From NCBI GenBank assembly GCA_021731445.1, contig JAKFXK010000010.1, positions 1 to 64,000 of the forward strand: a DNA stretch of 64,000 nt. Reading direction: 5' to 3'. A program made the position numbers and the translations under genes. Below the pieces are notes generated by a model that made no database searches, had not been told where the DNA came from, and saw only the letters and a list, made by a program, of their open reading frames with translations. This document shows, one piece after another, positions 63,077 to 64,000 of the stretch (the stretch's first letter is position 1; every line of letters starts with the position of its first letter). Source of the stretch: Nevskiaceae bacterium. GTDB taxonomy: Bacteria > Pseudomonadota > Gammaproteobacteria > Nevskiales > Nevskiaceae.

Positions 63077-64000
63077 TCATGCGGCAATGCCACCCGCAGC
63101 GAGAGCCTCAACGGCCGAGCCTGAGTTGATCTCAATGGTAATGTGAACCAATTCTTCGTGAATCGCCAACTGCTTGCGGAAGTAATGCGGTTCCACTGCC
63201 GCCCACGTGGAGAGACCGACGATGCAGGCGTACTGGTTCTTACCCACACGCCAGACATGCAGATCGTCGATGCGGGCCGCAATCGGGCTGGCGGCAATCA
63301 CCTCACGGATTTCATCGACGACCGGAGCCTGCATTTCCGCATCGAGCAAGACGCGGCCACTGTCGCGCAGCAGTCCTTTCGCCCATACCGCAACCAAGCC
63401 TGCACCGACGATTCCCATCAAAGGGTCAAGCCAGCTTGCGCCCCAGATCATGCCGCCGATGAGCGCGACGATGGCCAGCACCGACGTGGCCGCATCTGCA
63501 ATCACATGCAGGTAGGCCGAACGCAGGTTGAGGTCTTGATGATCGCCGCCGTGACGGTGCCCGTGTGCGTCACGGTGGTGGCCATGATCGTCGTCATGCT
63601 TGTGCCCACCGCGCAGTAGCCACGCACAGGCCAGGTTCACCGACAAGCCCACCACCGCGATGGCAATGGCCTCCTGATAGTGAATCGTGGTCGGCGTAAT
63701 CAATCGCTGCACCGATTGCACCACCATGAGTGCGGCAATGCCCAGCAAAAGCAAGGCGCTGGTGTAGCTGGCCAGGATTTCGATCTTCCAGGTGCCGAAG
63801 GCAAAGCGTGAGTCCTGCGCCAAGCGTCTGGAAAAGGTGTAGGCCAGCACTGACAGGCCCAGCGCGAGCGTGTGCGAACTCATGTGCCAGCCATCCGCCA
63901 GCAGCGCCATCGAGTTGTAATACCAGCCGCCTGCAATCTCGATGACCATCATCAACGCGGTGAGCACCACGGCGCGGGCGGTATTCTTCTCCGCGAGCGG
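63077..64000 (-). CDS. CDF-family cobalt/nickel efflux transporter (DmeF-like), N-terminus cut by window edge
   Basis: About 307 residues visible, reading in from the right edge (LAEKNTARAVVLTALMMV). Six membrane segments; LADGWHMSSHTLAL in helix 2 and HVIADAATSVLAIVAL in helix 5 hold the His/Asp metal site, though the first site reads D-G-W-H, typical of DmeF-like CDFs. A His-rich cytoplasmic loop (HKHDDDHGHHRDAHGHRHGGDH) and a C-terminal cytoplasmic domain follow. DmeF-type proteins export Co2+ and Ni2+. The window ends before the real start; a GTG at 63970 is inside the gene and not the start. Confidence 0.9.
   Translation of the reverse strand, partial: PLAEKNTARAVVLTALMMVIEIAGGWYYNSMALLADGWHMSSHTLALGLSVLAYTFSRRLAQDSRFAFGTWKIEILASYTSALLLLGIAALMVVQSVQRLITPTTIHYQEAIAIAVVGLSVNLACAWLLRGGHKHDDDHGHHRDAHGHRHGGDHQDLNLRSAYLHVIADAATSVLAIVALIGGMIWGASWLDPLMGIVGAGLVAVWAKGLLRDSGRVLLDAEMQAPVVDEIREVIAASPIAARIDDLHVWRVGKNQYACIVGLSTWAAVEPHYFRKQLAIHEELVHITIEINSGSAVEALAAGGIAA

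Overview
The window is a GC-rich, densely packed stretch of bacterial DNA from a proteobacterium. Evidence is the QseBC/PmrAB-type two-component pair, the RND/TolC efflux systems, a MlaA lipoprotein, HtrA and a DUF5329 protein. A gammaproteobacterium of the Xanthomonadales/Nevskiales kind fits best, but a betaproteobacterium cannot be excluded. I see no rRNA, tRNA, CRISPR array or insertion sequence. Both edges cut genes: a TolC-family gene on the left and a cation diffusion facilitator on the right.

Layout. (1) 1-3.2 kb: the start of a TolC-like gene on the minus strand, then a divergent cytochrome b561 / OmpR-type regulator / histidine kinase operon. (2) 3.2-10.6 kb: a copper-handling operon with a CopL-like Cys/Met/His protein, a TolC-like lipoprotein with a Met/His tail, a small Met-rich protein, a Tat-exported multicopper oxidase, a cytochrome c fused to a SnoaL-like domain, a rhodanese fused to a class III cyclase, a second rhodanese and a DUF411 protein. 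(3) 10.6-21.7 kb: an undescribed-looking biosynthetic cluster built on a carrier protein. It has its own AcpS-type phosphopantetheinyl transferase, a carrier protein, an acyl-CoA-dehydrogenase-like flavoprotein, an aaRS-like amino acid:[carrier protein] ligase, a DUF1839 protein, a GH2 glycosidase, a tandem alpha/beta hydrolase with an apparent Cys nucleophile, a methyltransferase, an NADP-binding reductase and a cupin lipoprotein. (4) 21.7-22.8 kb: a MerR regulator with a recognisable operator and a DUF4396 membrane protein.

(5) 23.1-49.4 kb: an envelope-remodelling region, mostly on the minus strand. It holds an eight-gene operon (short-chain reductase, MlaA, ABC permease and ATPase, HlyD adaptor, NodT-type outer-membrane factor, JmjC-like cupin, SMR pump), an HtrA protease, a lipid/phosphate-transfer pair (CDP-glycerol-transferase-like plus cyclopropane fatty acid synthase), an RND/PAP2 operon and a PepSY/QseB/QseC operon. 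Each of these five minus-strand transcription units has a CTTAAT-N5-CTTAAT type direct-repeat box upstream, with a weak -10-like hexamer 10 bp after the box. I read this as one local regulon of the QseB/PmrA-like regulator encoded at 48.2-48.9 kb. Plus-strand islands inside this region carry a TIR-domain protein, a flippase, a glycosyltransferase and a glycine-zipper protein.

(6) 49.4-64 kb: a divalent-metal resistance island with an MFS exporter with a His-rich tail, an anchor protein, HupE-like permease, small His/Lys protein, DUF411 protein, phosphodiesterase-like lipoprotein, P1B-4 ATPase, CzcA, CzcB, CzcC, a His-rich membrane protein and a DmeF-like CDF transporter, all on the minus strand with frequent 4-nt overlaps.

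The two strongest leads are the five-box envelope regulon and the aminoacyl-carrier-protein cluster.
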